NCBI RefSeq assembly: GCF_023159225.1
Contig: NC_063172.1
Span: 58,400,828-58,464,827 of the forward strand
Source of the DNA: Perognathus longimembris pacificus
Lineage: Eukaryota > Chordata > Mammalia > Rodentia > Heteromyidae
DNA length: 64,000 nt
Reading direction: 5' to 3'
This document shows positions 48,801-60,169 of the stretch, piece after piece (within the stretch, counting starts at the first letter, position 1; every line of letters begins with the position of its first letter). Both the position numbers and the translations under genes were made by a program. The notes below the pieces were generated by a model that saw only the letters and a program-made list of their open reading frames with translations, did not search any database and was not told where the DNA came from.

Positions 48801-49409
48801 ATGTTATATACTTTGATCATCTATATCAGTTCTCCAAAACAGTTGGATTACTGAAAATTTTCTTCATTACTATAACCCTCAATCATACTGTATATACCAA
48901 AGTAGATGTTCAGTAAAAAATCTCCTTTCCCTCTCCCTCCCTCTCTCAAGTTTGCTTACTACTTGAACCACACCTCCAGCCCAGATTTTTGCTGTTATTT
49001 TTGAAGGTGAATCTTCTCCACAATCTGCTTCTACCATTTACTCTGCTTCCCTTATGCTAAAGGCCTATCTATCTTTCAAAGACCTCAACAGGGAAAGTCA
49101 GTGTAAGAAATCAACTGCAACCTCACAGAAAGCCTACATTACATCCACTTATAGACAACAGTCTCAACAAATCACCATCTTTCTTTATACTTGTCTTGCC
49201 CATTTCCAAAGGAGCCCAATGGCAGTAATGAAAAATAAGGCTTTTAGATTTTTGCAGGGTAACATGAAAAGCTTGTAGAAATCAGAAAACTGCAAAATGA
49301 GCTTAAGTTCTACTAATACTAATACATATGCCTCATTTTGGACCTATGTATGGGAGCTGTCGAAACCTCCTGTATTCCTTTCTTAATTTGTAAACATACC
49401 ATGTAGAAT

Positions 49410-49620
49410 CTTTTTTTTTTTTTTCTTTTTTGCCAGTCCTGGGCCTTGGACTCAGGGCCTGAGCACTGTCCCTGGCTTCCTTTTGCTCAAGGCTAGCACT
49501 CTGCCACTTGAGCCACAGCACCACTTCTGGCTGTTTTTTATTCATGTGGTGCTGGGGAATCGAACCCAGGTCTTCATGTATACGAGGCAAGCACTCTTGC
49601 CACTAGGCCATATTCCCAGG
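49410..49620 (-). mobile_element. ID-related dimeric SINE
   Basis: Minus-oriented copy: T-rich tail at 49410-49430, then the complement of the common SINE (GCCAGTCCTGGGCCTTGGAC to CTAGGCCATATTCCCAG). The B-box complement GGAATCGAACCCAGG is retained. Intron 1. Confidence 0.9.
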
Positions 49621-50377
49621 ATCTCTTTAACTTGTCTCCTGTCTATGCATACCTACTGCTCACATTCCAGTTTGCTTTTCCCTTCTGAGCACATGGTGAA
49701 CTGTTTTCTCTACCTTCTTTGCAGTCAGAGACACATGACAAAGGATCTAGATAATGAAATGTGGACAGAAAATGTGAAATATGGACAAAATGTGGATGCA
49801 CATCCTGGATAAGGCTGAGATCAATTCTTTAATCTTTCCTCTTCCTTGCCATGAACAAGATCAATGGGGTCATACTGTCACTGCATGCAGGCAGCTATTC
49901 TGGAGTGTGTCAGGATTTCAAGACTTGTGGACTGTTGCTTTAGTTCTGCCTACTCAGTCTTTGTGTGCTAATGGATTTTCCCTTTAATGTAAAGTAAATA
50001 TTCCTAAACAGCTTAAAAGCAAGAAGAAATGCACACAAGTAATTCAAGTTAGTTTGATTCTCTTATTCCTAATTTAACTATAGAGTAACAATTTGGGTGG
50101 GCGGGGGGGGGAGCGGGGAGGTTACGTCACTTACAAGTTGGAAACTAAGGAAAATACATGAAAATAAGAAAAAAAACATAAAATGTTAGGTGCAGGTTTG
50201 AAGAGGAAAGGAAGCACAGCTTAAAGAAGGCATTATTAGGTATGAGGACAGGTAGAAGAGAAGCCTTTAATTTTGAAAATGAAAAAAAAAAGTTTCATAT
50301 GTATGTTAAACCAAACCTAAGCACACACAATAATCAACTTACTGAATACCAAGGTTATCTATTTAAGTATTTTATTG

Positions 50378-50850
50378 ACCATTTTTTTGGTTGTGGGGCT
50401 TGAACTCAGGGCCTGAGTGCTGTCCCTGAGCTCTATTAGTTCTCAATACTAGAGCTCTACATCACTGTGAGCCTCAGTTCCACTTCATTTTTGAGTGGTA
50501 ATTGGAGATAAGAGTCTCACATGGGACTTTTTTGCTCAAGCTGGCTTCCAACCTCGGTCCTTGGATCTTAGCCTCCTGAGTAGCTAGGATTACAGGTGTG
50601 AGCTACCAGCACCTGACTTATTTATTTTTCATTTTTATTTTTTTGTCAGTCATGGGGTTTGAACTCAGGGCCTTCGCGCTGTCCCTGAGCTAGTTACTTA
50701 AGGCTACCACTTTTACCACTTTGAGCCACAGTGCCCATTCCGGTTTTCTGGTGATTGATTGGAGATAGAGTCTCACAGACTTTCCTGCCTGAGCTGGCTT
50801 TGAATCAGCCTCCTGAGTAGCTAGGATTACAGGCGTGACCCACCAGAGGC
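50378..50850 (-). mobile_element. Two B1/ID composite SINEs in tandem
   Basis: Copy one spans about 50378-50619 and copy two about 50638-50850, both minus. Each reads, in complement, as a GGTGGCTCACGCCTG-like Alu/B1 head, a CCTATCTCCAATTA linker, and an ID-like tail ending in the GACCTGAGTTCAAGCC type. They are separated by a short A/T-rich tail. Confidence 0.85.
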
Positions 50851-51077
50851 CAACTAGTATTTTAGTTACTAGGTGTACATATGTAAATATGGATGTACTT
50901 ATACACATGTGTTTTAGGTAAAGTTGTTTCTCAGACTTCAGAAAGGGGCTTCAAACACAATGCTATCAGTGTAATTCAGTTGGTTTGAGACTGAAGGACT
51001 TCAACACTACAAATCATTATTTACTAACATATTTTCTGAAATAACCTCTACCTCTTACAGTACCTGTCACATAATAG

Positions 51078-51522
51078 ATGTGATGGTTAATTTTATGGCA
51101 GTTATACTAGATCAAGGGGTACCCAGATATTTGGCTATGCATTATTTCTGGAAGTGTCTATGAGTGTATCTCTGGAAATTAGTATTTCAATCAGTGAAAT
51201 CAGTAGTTGGTCCTGCCTGACTTGAGTAGGCTTCAAACAATCCTTGGAAGAGCTCAATAAATCAGAAGGGAAAAGGAAATCCTCATTCTTCTGCCTGACT
51301 GCTAAGCCATCAGTCTTCTCTGGCCCTCTGCCTCACATACACCACTGGCTCTGTGTTGTCATGCCTTCAGACTTGGGATGGATCAACCATACAACCAGCT
51401 TTCCTGGGTCTTCAACTTGTACACTGTCGACTGTGACTTCTCAGTCTCTCTACTCCTGACAAGCCAATCATTCATAATAAATCTCTAGTAGTTGTTTCTC
51501 AGGAGAATCCCAACCAATAGAG
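51078..51522 (+). mobile_element. MLT2-type ERVL solo LTR (old)
   Basis: Begins TGTGATGGTTAATTTTATGG, continues with the ACCCAGATATTTGGCTATGC and TTTCTGGAAGTGTC blocks, has an AATAAATCTCTAG poly(A) region, and ends in a CTCAGGAGAATCCCAACCAATAG-like terminus. These are hallmarks of mammalian MLT2 LTRs as I recall them. No internal retroviral genes adjoin, so it is a solo LTR. Confidence 0.8.
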
Positions 51523-52708
51523 AAGACATTTTGTAACTATTTCATAAGTGCACAAACATCTCTCCATCTGTAGTATTTTATTTTCATCTTTTCAGAAGTT
51601 TTTTATTATCAACCACGTATTTCTCAAACATATGCCTATAGCAAATGAACATACTCTGTCTCATTATCTTAAAAACAAATACCATATACCATACATGCAC
51701 AAAAACATTACCAACTTCCTTAGAAGTCAAATTTCTTAAAGGACGTCTTTACATAATGTTTCTATTCCTTTCCCCCTTTTCAATTTTGTTTCCTCCACAT
51801 CACGCTCCCAAGGAAAGCTTTCACAAAGATAGCCAATGACACGTATACAGAACTTTAACAAAGAGATTAATCATTGATTTCCTGTGTTCAAATTAGGCAT
51901 AAAAGTAAAATTGAGTATAGTCCTTAACACTAAGTGAGCATTTAATGAACATTGGCTGCTATTATTCTTGGTAAATGATGCTTTTGGTCTTCATTATCCT
52001 TCCTTGGTCCTAGGCATTGATTTTCCCCTATCCCATATATGCTCTTCCTAAGCAATCCTGTCCAAACTAGTTTCTATTAGCATGGCACCACAGATGACTC
52101 CAGAACTGTACTTCCAATTTAGAGGTCTCTTGACAACCTTATACTTACATATATTCAGTTACCTCTTTAACCTCTCCCCTGGACACACCAGACATCTCTA
52201 ACACAACACAAGCCTAAAATGACCCTCATAACCTACCCCCCCATCCTGTCATCACCACACCCTCCTTTTTCTTTTTAGTTTTTGGTGCTAAGCCAATACT
52301 ACCACTGAACTACACTTCCAGCCAAAAGCGCTTATGTTTTTTAAAGACCCCTTTCTAATGCAACTCTTTTTCCCTTTACCAGATCTTACCTACAAACACA
52401 ATCTTAGTTTGAAGAACACGATCTCTCACCTAAAGAAATCTCTTTAGCCTACCAATATCCACATTTCTTCCTCCAAACTATCCCCAAGCACATGCACTTA
52501 GACCTTCCATTCCTTCAAAACTCCATAGTTATGCGTACACTTTTGTTATTCCTCGTAAACTGCTTATATTCAGAATCAAGATGGGGGCGAGTGTAATAAT
52601 TCTTAATGAATCACAGTGAGCCTATGGTGGTTTTCTAGGTGTGCAATCTTTGCAAATTGGTTAGCCTTTCCAAACTCTCAATTCCATTATCTGCAAAACA
52701 AAGGCTAC

Positions 52709-52915
52709 AGAGCTGGGAATGTGGCTTGGTGGTAGAGTGCTTGCCTAGCATGCATGAAACCCTGGGTTCAATTCCTCAGCACCACATAAGCAGAAAAAGC
52801 CAGGAGTGGTGCTGTGGCTCAAGAGGTAGAGTGCTAGCCGTGAGCAAAAAGAAGCCAAGGACAGTGCGCTCAGGCCGAGTTCAAGCCCCAGGACTGGCAA
52901 AAACAACAACTTAAC
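52709..52915 (+). mobile_element. ID-related dimeric SINE (older form)
   Basis: Starts GCTGGGAATGTGGCTTGGTGG, has the B-box-like GGGTTCAATTCC, then the second arm AGTGGTGCTGTGGCTCAAG and the tail AGGACTGGCAAAAAC. Divergence from the younger copies is visible in both arms. Intron 1. Confidence 0.85.
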
Positions 52916-53247
52916 CTACATTGTTCTGCAGATCAATTAATAATGACATTAATAAGTTTAGTTACTTGCTAAAAGCTTAACTTTCCCCACTTGAGTTTGG
53001 TCTTCTCTCACTAGTCTTAGTCTCCTTCATCTCCAGATACCTAAAGAACAGAGTATGGCATATTACAGGCCTCAAGAAAAATCAGCTTAAGTCTGGCTTC
53101 TTTTTGGTATGCCAGTATTAAAGATCAAATTGAAACTCCTTGAAGCTTGGAATAAGATCTAGACCACAATCTACCTTCCTAATCATTTCCACTGCATTAC
53201 TTGAATTTGTTATGCTACCACCTCTCTTGGGAGTGCTCCTATGAACT

Positions 53248-53763
<516 letters not shown>

Positions 53764-55204
53764 ACCTACGCTGGTAACTAGACAGGACACAAACAAATGT
53801 ATTCTCTGTGCCGTACTAGTGTTTCCTAACTGTCCAGCCATCACTTCAGTTGAAAAAGATGAGTTAAACTCCCATCCCACAAACCAAGAAAGGTACTGCC
53901 CCAACTTTCTGCTACCAACTATGCTTTATCCTTAAGTAAGTCACTGTCAAAAACACAACCTGAAGGCAGAATCCCTGTAAATGGAGTCCTGTACATATCA
54001 AATAAAAGCAGTAATCTTAAATTTGTTCTGTTACTACAAATCCAGGCCACAAAACTACCTTCACCCTTCAGTTTCATCATTTATCCACAAGGGCATACAG
54101 GGACCATGTCATAAAAATGGCTACAGTTACTACTACTTTGATCTCAAGCATTCTCAATGCTTAGGAATAAGAGACCAGCTGCCCTGAAGGTACTCCCAAG
54201 ACCAGACTTGAGAAAGACTGGGAAATCCAAGGTCAAATTTGACTTTTCTTGGGGCAGTATAGACTTCTCTTGAAGTCCATCTGGGCATCAACTGACAAAT
54301 CGGGCCACATTAATTCTCTTTTATAAAGGTTGTATTATGCATTCTGGTATGTTTTCTCTCTATACACTTGATGCTAACTAAGATTCAATCCCTGGCTGTG
54401 ACAGTCAAAAATTTCTCTAGACATTGCCAAAACTGCCCCCTAGTATTCTGCCTGGTATATCTTTTACTGATGAAGGACTATTAATTGGTGAAGCTCAGAC
54501 TTTCAGACATCAAAGTAGTGAGAGGAAATAGACATCTCTCATTGTATAGAACATGTTTTGTTGCAAGAGTAGTTGTGGTTTCTCAATGGTCATTTCCCAT
54601 TATGACATAAACTAAGTGGAATATGGTTAAGTTTCTTCACAAAGCCTTTGAGGTGAGGCTCCCAAAACAACTAGGCATTCAATGTTGTGCATCTGGTCAT
54701 TAGGGAGAGGAGGAAAAAGAGAAAAAGAATCTGAGTATCTACTTAAGAGGGCTGCAACATGTGGCCTCTAGTCTAATAAAAAGAGGGTAGAAGAAGCTAG
54801 GCCAACATGATGCCACCCCTACTCTGCCACTAAAATCAAACATAACTTCCTCTAATCAAAACTCAACCTGAACACTAAAGATGCACACTCAAACATTCAA
54901 ACAAGAAGTCATTTCTTATTTTGGTAGAGATTTTAAATCTGCAAATCTCAAACTTTATGTTTAATAAAATGCTATGCACTATCTTTGGCACCTATTTTCT
55001 TGTTCGCTATTGAGTTATAAAGCTCAAAGTACATGCATACATACACGAAGACACACACTTTGCTTGCTAAAATGCAGTATTTGTACCTTTAAGCTTCTAT
55101 AGCTGTATGTGCCTCCAGCTCACTCCCAGGAAGTTATAGTACAACTTTCAAGTAGTCTTCATATGGTCTAGCTAAAATGAACATACGAGTTATTAAAGTA
55201 GGTA

Positions 55205-55545
55205 GACGGTAAAGGAGAACATCACACGATATTCAGGCAGGAGAGAAAGTATATTCCCGAACGGTGGGCCTGTGGCCAAGGTGTTGCATGGCTAGAGAGA
55301 GGGGGCAACCCCCCTTATCTAGGGCAGGGGCAGGGAGGTGTGGCCAGCTGGATTAGGATGTGACCTCGGGGAAGCGGGGAGTAACTGCCTCCAGGTATTT
55401 GGGTTACTCAGGTAACTGGGTGGAGACAATCAGGTGGGGGGCATCTGCATGGGGCCCTCAGGAGTGGACCTTACAATGAAGAGCTAGCTAGCCAACTTAT
55501 GCTGTGGAGACTGGATTTTTAGGCACTTCACGCTTTCCCATTTGA
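55205..55545 (-). mobile_element. Solo LTR, copy A, in BPNT2 intron 1
   Basis: The reverse complement contains GGCAGTTACTCCCCGCTTCC, CGAGGTCACATCCTAATCCA and GCTGGCCACACCTCCC, which align in order with 59070-59130. It ends with an ACTTTCTCTCCTGCCTGAAT block that aligns with the AATAAACTTCTTTCCGCC block of copy B. It has the base composition of an LTR and no adjoining retroviral genes. It is oriented with the gene. I cannot name the family. Confidence 0.55.
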
Positions 55546-55571
55546 TTGGGGGGGGGAGAGATTGCCTTTTT

Positions 55572-55755
55572 TTTTTTTTTAAATAGTTCTGGGGTTGAAC
55601 TCAGGGCTAGGCAAGGGCTTTATCGTTTAAGCCACACCAGTAGGCCACTGTTTGCTTTAGTTACTTTTCAGATAGAGTCTTGTACTTTTTGCCAGGGCTG
55701 TTGGGCCAAGATCCTCCTATCCTCCTCACAGCTACCAATACAGGCAACTATACTC
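55572..55755 (-). mobile_element. B1/ID composite SINE (old, diverged)
   Basis: T-rich tail, then complement of the ID-like tail (GGGGTTGAACTCAGGGCTAG) and a diverged linker and B1-like head. Intron 1. Confidence 0.65.
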
Positions 55756-57034
55756 AGATATATCCTATCTGTAAAGTGAGCATCAATTTTACTTCAAGTT
55801 GCTGGAATGATCAAATGTAGCCAGTATCCAGGCACCTAGAATATACTGTTAGATGCAAACAAAGGTAGGAATTATTTGTGATGGTAAAGCAGAGTAAAGA
55901 AAGAGTGAAGATACACAAGTGTTTTGTTTGAAAAGACATCTGAAAAAAATCTGTTAATGTCAATCACATCTGGTATGTTTCATGGAAAAAAATAATGAAA
56001 AAGAAGGGGGAGGGGAAGCAAAAGGACCAAAGAGTGAAGAAAGAAGGGCAGAATTCAAGACTAGAAGGGTTGCACACAACAAAATTCTACAAGGACAATA
56101 GTCTCCTAATCTTCCTAGAACAATAAAAGGTCAGATACACTCCACAGAAGCTTGAGTTTTCTAATCACTCTTTATTTAACAAAATTCCACTGGAAACAAT
56201 TTTTCTTTCTAGTAGCTAAACCGACTAGTAGGTAACACATCTGCATAAGCTTTTGCTACATTATGTTAAACTCTTCCTCCCAACTACAATCCTTTAAAAA
56301 AATCTTTAAAGTACATTCCACTCAAGGACAATTCCACGGAAATGATGAATTCCAGAAATATTAATAACAGATTCAAAATGTCTGGATTTCCTTAAGAAAA
56401 TGTCAACTCCTCCAGAAACCAAAGAGAAGGTAAATGTTATTTAATTTACATTCTCTGATGTAAACAGAGATCTTCAATCAAGTGCGAGGCGGGGATACGT
56501 GGCTGCAATGAAGTGGCTGGGAAGCACATTTCCAGATGCTTCCTTTTGGGGTCCCAACCACACGCCTTTAAGGAGGTCTTAATTAAGAAGACCCTGACCC
56601 CAAAGGCTCTGTAGACGACCATTTCTGCAGTAAGATTCCTTACAGTTCTTCACCCCGTTCCTTCCTAATGAAAGCACAGCAGAGCCCACCCAGGCCTGCA
56701 GGATTCTTGTCCATCCCCTTCCTTTACTTACCCAACAACCTGGCGCGATCCATTTTTTTCCTCAGCCTTTTTAGGCATCAAATCCCACCCGAAAGCCAGA
56801 ACTCACAGTCCTGGGTAGTCATGGCTGACGCACAACACCAAGTTGATTCTCCAGAGCAGCACGGGCCTGGCCACTGGGGCGTCGTTGAAATCTTTATCCA
56901 GCTCTTCCACTAAGTTATACTTGCATGACCTTGCACAAATGTAATAGCTGGGGAGCCCCCTCCCGCGGCAGGGGCGCGATCCCGGGGTCCCCCTCCACCC
57001 CCCCCCCGCGCCCCTCGCCGGGCCCCGCACCCAC

Positions 57035-57421
57035 CTGCACGCTGGGGAAGGCGGTCTTGAGCAGGTAGAACATCTTGCGGTTGGACAGCACGTCGCCGCT
57101 GGTCATCTTGTCGTCGGCTCCCTCGCGCGTCTTCCCCTTGGACTTCTCGTGGAGGACATTGCTCTCGCGAACGCGCCGCACCTCGTCGCCGCCGCGCACC
57201 GCCGCCAGCACCGACACCGCCAGCATCTCGCGCAAGTCCACCACGGCGCCCGCCTCGGCCGCGCCCGCGGGCCCCGCCGCGCCCAGCTCGCCGCCGCCCA
57301 GGCCGAAGAGGCTGAAGCGGCCGGCCAGGAAGCCCGAGTAGAGGTGGTAGAGCACGCCGAGCCCCAGCAGGCAGAACACGGCCACCCCCAGCGGGGACAG
57401 GCGGATGCCCATGGGGGCCAT
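57035..57421 (-). CDS. BPNT2: BPNT2 (IMPAD1) coding exon 1: Golgi 3'-phosphoadenosine 5'-phosphate phosphatase, N-terminus
   Basis: Encodes residues 1-129. The product is a type II Golgi membrane enzyme that removes the 3'-phosphate from PAP, the by-product of lumenal sulfotransferases, and so supports glycosaminoglycan sulfation. A hydrophobic signal anchor lies at about residues 12-31, followed by a Gly/Ala-rich linker (about 40-60) and the start of the lithium-sensitive FIG/IMPase fold (from [13 protein letters not shown]). The ATG at 57421-57419 sits in a strong context (CGCACCATGG), and the protein begins [12 protein letters not shown], as I recall for human IMPAD1. The exon ends after a CAG codon at a GTGGGT donor (57034-57029), phase 0. 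The ORF continues past the donor but loses similarity at once. The linker differs slightly from the human sequence I remember. It lies inside the CpG island, so long ORFs on the other strand here are compositional shadows. Identification is very secure. Confidence 0.97.
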
Positions 57422-57477
57422 GGTGCGTGCGGGAGGCCGGGCGCTCCGGGCGGTGGCCCGCTCAGGCCTCCCCGCGC

Positions 57478-57511
<34 letters not shown>
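57478..57511 (-). repeat. CGG trinucleotide repeat (11 units) in the BPNT2 5' UTR
   Basis: Eleven uninterrupted CCG units on the plus strand, read as CGG in gene sense, end 57 nt upstream of the ATG. The tract is very likely transcribed in the 5' UTR, where it could form stable structure and vary in length. Confidence 0.85.
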
Positions 57512-57739
57512 GCTCCGGGCCGGTGCCGCGTGCGCTTACGCCGGCGCCCGCTCCCCGGCGGCCGCGCGCCCCATCGCTCCCTCCGGGAGCCGCACCCCCA
57601 AGACCTCGGTCGCCCGTCCCCGCGCGCCCCGACTCCCCGGGGCAACGCGGTCCCGAACGCTCCCCGGCGAGTCGGACTTCCACGTTAGCCGACGGCCGGG
57701 AGGTGAAAGGGGAGCGTGGGTGTGTATCCGGGTTACGCA

Positions 57740-57985
57740 GGGGGCGGGGCGGGGGCGGGGCAAGCCTCGCACCTTCCCCAGGCGGGGGCGTGGCCGATCC
57801 CACGCTCCTCCCCCAGGCCGGGGCGGGACCGCCGCCCACGGCTCCTCCCCCGGGGCGGGGCCTATCCCACGGCACCTCCCCCGAGCCCCTCACGCTTTCC
57901 CCCCTAGGGGCGGGGCCGATCCCACGGCTCCTCCCCCGGGGCGTGGCCTCCTTACGCTCCACTCCCGGGCTGGGGCCGGGCGGGC
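57740..57985. repeat. GC-box minisatellite in the BPNT2 promoter
   Basis: About five diverged copies of a unit of roughly 33-54 bp, with the core GGGGCGGGGCCGATCCCACG followed by GCTCCTCCCCC, start near 57782, 57819, 57852, 57906 and 57939. Two fused GC boxes precede them at 57741-57760. Each unit carries one GC box or a near variant (GGGCGTGGC, GGGCGGGAC), so the array multiplies Sp/KLF-type sites. Confidence 0.75.
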
Positions 57986-58151
57986 TCCCGCCTCTCCCCC
58001 CCACCCACTGTACTCTTGCAGGGCTGAAGGCAGGTCTTCCCTTGCGTGGCCTGCTGTTCGGGTTTTCCGAGCAGTGCTGTGGGCTTCGAGCTGCAGCCCA
58101 CGCAGGAAACAGTGCGGAGGCCCGTGGAGGCTTTTTACTTTGCTAGCCTGC

Positions 58152-58166
58152 TTGTAACCTAACCGC

Positions 58167-58212
<46 letters not shown>

Positions 58213-58386
58213 TTTCCCTTTGCCTTGACCTACCAGAAAAAAAAAAATCCAAGAATAAACAGGAAATTGAAAAGGCATACCTTGATCCTGTAACCTAACC
58301 ACCTGTGTCTGTGTAGATTTTTCCTGTTTGCCTCCACCCGCCAGAATAAATCATCCTCTAAAAAACTGGAAAAGCATACCTTGATC
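58152..58386. repeat. Tandem duplication of about 100 bp with a (TG)20 tract in one copy
   Basis: The segment starting CTTGTAACCTAACC at 58152 and ending GCATACCTTGATC at about 58287 is repeated at 58288-58386 with substitutions. Copy one holds a pure TG tract (58171-58210) where copy two has only CTGTGTCTGTGTAG. It lies just upstream of the promoter CpG island. Confidence 0.75.
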
Positions 58387-58992
58387 TGTGCAAACTCACC
58401 AGACTTTTCTCACTTTCAAAGATCGTGTAGTACTTCCCTCCTCCTAGAGATGGAGAGGAGGGCAGAATGGCTTACCGAAGTCCACTTGCTTTTTAAAGGT
58501 TGTCCGAGTCAGTAAATGCCCACCAAGTGTGCCACAAATAGAGACATATTCCCCAGAAGTAATAGCCGTCTATCGTCCCACTAATCTTATTAATTTACTG
58601 AATATTTATTAAATTTGAATAAGCTGTAAGTATTTGTAGGGCTTAGCTTATTAACAATTTCATTCTTAAATGTTAAAACATTTATATACAATTAACAAAA
58701 TGAAGCCCAATGTATTGTTTATCACTTTTGAAACATTTAAGTAAGCTTTAACATTAACCTCCTTAAAAATTGCAAGTACAGTCTGCTATAAGCTATACCC
58801 TACGCTCAAGTGTGGGTCAGTAATTTAGTTCTCCTAATAAACTCTATTCTGCCTGAAAAAAATGCAACTACACGGAAGTTCTGAATATCCATTGCTAAGC
58901 TGTATTTGTATAGCCTGATCTTCATACTTCCTTATAAATTGGGAAATCTCTAGAATTTGCATATATTCATACAGATAAAATCAACATTGAGG

Positions 58993-59062
58993 GGGCTGGG
59001 AATGTGGCTTACTGGTAGAGTACTTGCCTAGCATGCATGAAGCCCTGGGTTCAATTCCTGGT
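58993..59062 (+). mobile_element. Truncated ID-type SINE, first arm only
   Basis: GGGCTGGGAATGTGGCTTAC to GGGTTCAATTCC is the tRNA-like first arm. The second arm and poly(A) tail are missing, and LTR copy B follows directly. Confidence 0.8.
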
Positions 59063-59354
59063 AACTGGCACACCTAGAGACAGTTACCTCCTCCTTCTCT
59101 GAGGTCAGATCTAATCCACCTGGCCATATCTCCCACCTTTTCCTATACAATCTGGTTCAACACAGTCCCTGCTCTCTTCCCTTTTCTCTCTTGCTCTCTT
59201 TCTGTCTTTTTCTCTTCTTCCTTCCCCTCTGTCTCCCCATTCCTCCATCTTGTGCATGCAGGCCAACAGTCCCCCCCAATAAACTTCTTTCCGCCTGAAC
59301 CCTGTGGCGGGTTTCCTTTCCTTTCTGGTGAACCTTCCAATCTCCACATGTTGC
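59063..59354 (+). mobile_element. Solo LTR, copy B, upstream of BPNT2 (5' end truncated)
   Basis: Contains GACAGTTACCTCCTCCTTC, a GAGGTCAGATCTAATCCACC block, a long CT-rich stretch, a canonical AATAAA (59278-59283) followed by CTTCTTTCCGCCTGAACCCT, then a T-rich R/U5-like segment. It aligns with copy A at 55205-55545 but in the opposite orientation. It directly follows a truncated ID-type SINE, which suggests one was inserted into the other. Confidence 0.55.
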
Positions 59355-59431
59355 AGAATAAAACCTGCAATATTCCAGATGCAGAGGATTATAAAAATAT
59401 AGACAAAAAAAGTGAAAGAAAGTAGCAGATA

Positions 59432-59665
59432 TTTGGTTGCACATGCCTATAATCCTAGCTATTCAGGAGGCTGATATATAAGGATCAGGAGATTCAAACC
59501 CTGCCTGAGCAGGAAAGTGGAAGACTCTTATCTCCAACTAACCACCAGAAAACCAGAAGTAGAGCTGTGGCTCAAAGTGGTAGAGAGCAATCCTGGAAGG
59601 TAAAAACTCAGGGACAGTGTCCAGGCCCTGAGTTCAAGCCCCAGGACCAACAAATTAAATAAATA
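59432..59665 (+). mobile_element. B1/ID composite SINE
   Basis: TTTGGTTGCACATGCCTATAATCC head, ATTCAGGAGGCTGATAT, CTCCAACTAACCACCAGAAAACC linker, GTAGAGCTGTGGCTCAAAG and CAGGCCCTGAGTTCAAGCCC tail. Confidence 0.9.
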
Positions 59666-60169
59666 AATGAAAAGAAGTGGGAGGTAGAGTTTACTATATC
59701 CAGTTGCACTTGTGTATCTTTCTCTAATTACATTCAGAATGTTCTTTCCACCTCCACGGAAATGCCAACTAGCATGGAGACATGGAGCAGACATGCCTTT
59801 AATATAAAAGGCTCTTGCTATTGGCTCTTAATAAATGAGCAAAAGAGGTAGACAGACATGAATGAATTCTGACTCTTCAGAATGCTAGCATGAAAATGAC
59901 AAAGAAAGTTGAACTACTTCAGATTAAGTGGTCCTAGGGGATATGCATGTTACCTTATTCATTTTAGATGCTAACGTCTCTCTTCATATTCAAGAAAAGA
60001 ACCAAGTATACCTGGGACCAGAATAGGAAAAAAGGATTAAATGCAAGGGCTCAAGGGACAGTTGGAGGCATGGAAGTATTTTACGTTATGATTGTAGGGT
60101 GGCCGCCTGACTCTGAACACGTACCAAAATTTATCAATTCAGCAGATGGAATTGGTGAATTTTAGCATA

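Larger units (their letters stand above)
56940..58000 (-). promoter_or_regulatory. BPNT2: CpG-island promoter and 5' UTR of BPNT2
   Basis: About 1 kb of very GC-rich, CpG-dense DNA surrounds the start codon, in sharp contrast to the AT-rich flanks. There is no obvious TATA box, and several GC boxes of the type GGGGCGGGGC lie at 57741-57760, 57853-57862 and 57907-57916. This is the usual architecture of a dispersed-start housekeeping promoter bound by Sp/KLF factors. The transcription start cannot be fixed from sequence; it probably lies between about 57480 and 57750. Confidence 0.85.

Noticed and set aside
57103..58157. Several ORFs of 180-250 codons on both strands over the BPNT2 promoter
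   Set aside because: High GC removes stop codons by chance. The translations are Arg/Pro/Gly/Ala-rich and low in complexity. Only the frame at 57421-57035 matches a known protein.
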